NCBI GenBank assembly: GCA_013399695.1
Contig: VXAU01002498.1
Location: forward strand, 310,001 to 374,000
DNA: 64,000 nucleotides
Reading direction: 5' to 3'
Source: Formicarius rufipectus
Taxonomy: Eukaryota; Chordata; Aves; Passeriformes; Formicariidae
Made by a program: the position numbers and the translations under genes. A model generated the notes under the pieces. That model did no database searches, was not told the DNA's origin, and was given only the letters and a program-made list of their open reading frames with translations. Positions 63,001-64,000 of this stretch are shown one piece after another. The first letter of the stretch is position 1. Each line of letters starts with the position of its first letter.

Positions 63001-64000
63001 ACTCTGAAATATGTATGAATGCTTCCAATCATGATTTCTGGCCATCTGTGCAGTCTAGTGGGGATTTCATAGGCTATTTCTAGTAAAATTTCTCATTTCT
63101 TGTACATTTTCTGGAGGATCAAACTGGTACAGCAGATATTTGAGAAATGCCCTTGTGGTTCTTAAGTGCTGGAGAGAAGGGCACATAGAGAACAATACAA
63201 CCAAACCAAAGCTTAAGTGCCAGTGGACTGTCCATAAATACTTGATAAAGGTGAGCATGCCTATCTGTAAAGCCAGGCAATGTGTGCCTGGTATTAAAAT
63301 TAAGTAGACTATCAAAAAATGGATACAGGTTATCCAGACAAATATTTTAAAAGCAAGATCTGCTTTATGGGGAAAGCCTCTCAAGAGAAGGAGTGGAAAA
63401 TTCTTCACACAGATCTTTGCAAAATGAGATTGGTCAAAAGTAATCAGTGTAGGCTCATTGCTGAACTAACTAGGTAATAGGAGACAGCCTCAGGTCTTCT
63501 CCATGTCTAATTATTATGCTTCCATGAATATTCTCCAAATTCAGGTCACTCATTAGGTGCTGAGCACAGATGAACATTTCCTAGCCTATTTGCATTTTGC
63601 AGTATGTACTCAAAGGTTTAGGAACTGTGGATGCAAATTTAAGAAGAGTGGTTGGAAGAGCTGAACGAACTCTGCATTTCATTCAAGATCTAAGGCCAGC
63701 AATTGTCCAATGTGCCTGAAGCTCTTAGAAACACAACTCCTAATTTCCCCTAAGTGAATTGTAGGTGCTCAATTTTGAAACAATGGTTCCAGTCTTCTAA
63801 TTTTAAAGCATTTAAAATTTTTATTTAGAAGTTGTTCTTCTAGAATTTCTGATACTGAGCAAGAATAAACAAACTGTTCCCACAGGCACAATATTTACAG
63901 CTCAGCATCCTGGTTTTTCCATGAGTAGTGAAGAAATTAATAGATCTGTTGTTAATCTACCTCATCAGACTGAAAAGGAGAAGTTTCCAAAAGCACTCTT
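57022..64000. other. Non-coding sequence to the window end
   Basis: AT-rich with a GC-richer patch at about 57400-58200. Frames of up to 134 codons (57823-58227 plus, 59778-60137 minus, 63067-63408 minus, 62190-62429 plus) have no recognisable domains. A hairpin-capable G5-T7-C6 run lies at 58520-58537. The stretch 58595-58740 is AT-rich and non-repetitive, with several TAAT-like cores, and is a possible conserved element. No RNA gene or named transposon is seen. Confidence 0.5.

Noticed and set aside
1..64000. tRNA, rRNA, snRNA or known miRNA genes
   Set aside because: No cloverleaf with A and B boxes, no U6- or 5S-like stretch and no familiar miRNA seed hairpin was spotted by eye. A covariance-model scan would be needed to exclude small RNAs fully.

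Overview
This window looks like non-coding nuclear DNA from a sauropsid, most probably a bird. The main evidence is interspersed repeats with the layout of CR1 non-LTR retrotransposons: 5'-truncated copies, a conserved 3' end of the GGTCCCTTCCAACC type, and tails of short ATGATTC-like repeats. I see no Alu, L1, B1/B2 or other mammalian-type repeats. Repeat density is low and the sequence is mostly AT-rich, with scattered GC-richer patches. I see no CpG island, no operon-like gene packing and no prokaryotic signals. Crocodilians and turtles also carry CR1, so 'bird' is an inference.

Layout. 1-9510 holds three CR1 pieces: a sense 3' fragment at 1945-2262, a decayed sense piece of the reverse-transcriptase ORF at 3790-4065, and a longer antisense copy at 8682-9510 that reaches into the ORF2 C-terminus. 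9511-22859 is mostly unique sequence with two more CR1 remnants (about 12266-12318 and 19500-19700) and several homopolymer or pyrimidine tracts. At 22860-22967 a 22-bp minisatellite (three copies) sits between inverted arms, so the whole block is nearly palindromic. 22968-28800 carries simple repeats, a poorly resolved poly-A/poly-C tract containing the only N (27100), and two inverted copies of an unidentified segment of about 40-55 bp on either side of that tract. 28801-56747 is a long AT-rich stretch with A/C-rich simple arrays (36832-36888, 42150-42264), TAAT-rich patches, and a strong short hairpin at 44289-44336. At 56890-57021 an open segment is bounded by a strong splice-acceptor-like sequence and a weak donor. 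It is the best candidate for a coding exon, but I do not recognise the protein. The remainder to 64000 shows nothing identifiable.

Overall reading: a gene desert or part of a very large intron. No complete gene, RNA gene, CRISPR array or defence-type system could be supported. Most open frames are the length expected by chance, read through repeats or through poly-A/poly-T tracts, or have no recognisable domain. The items most worth checking are the candidate exon, the palindromic minisatellite, the 17-bp hairpin, and the inverted unidentified repeat pair with its adjacent long open frame.
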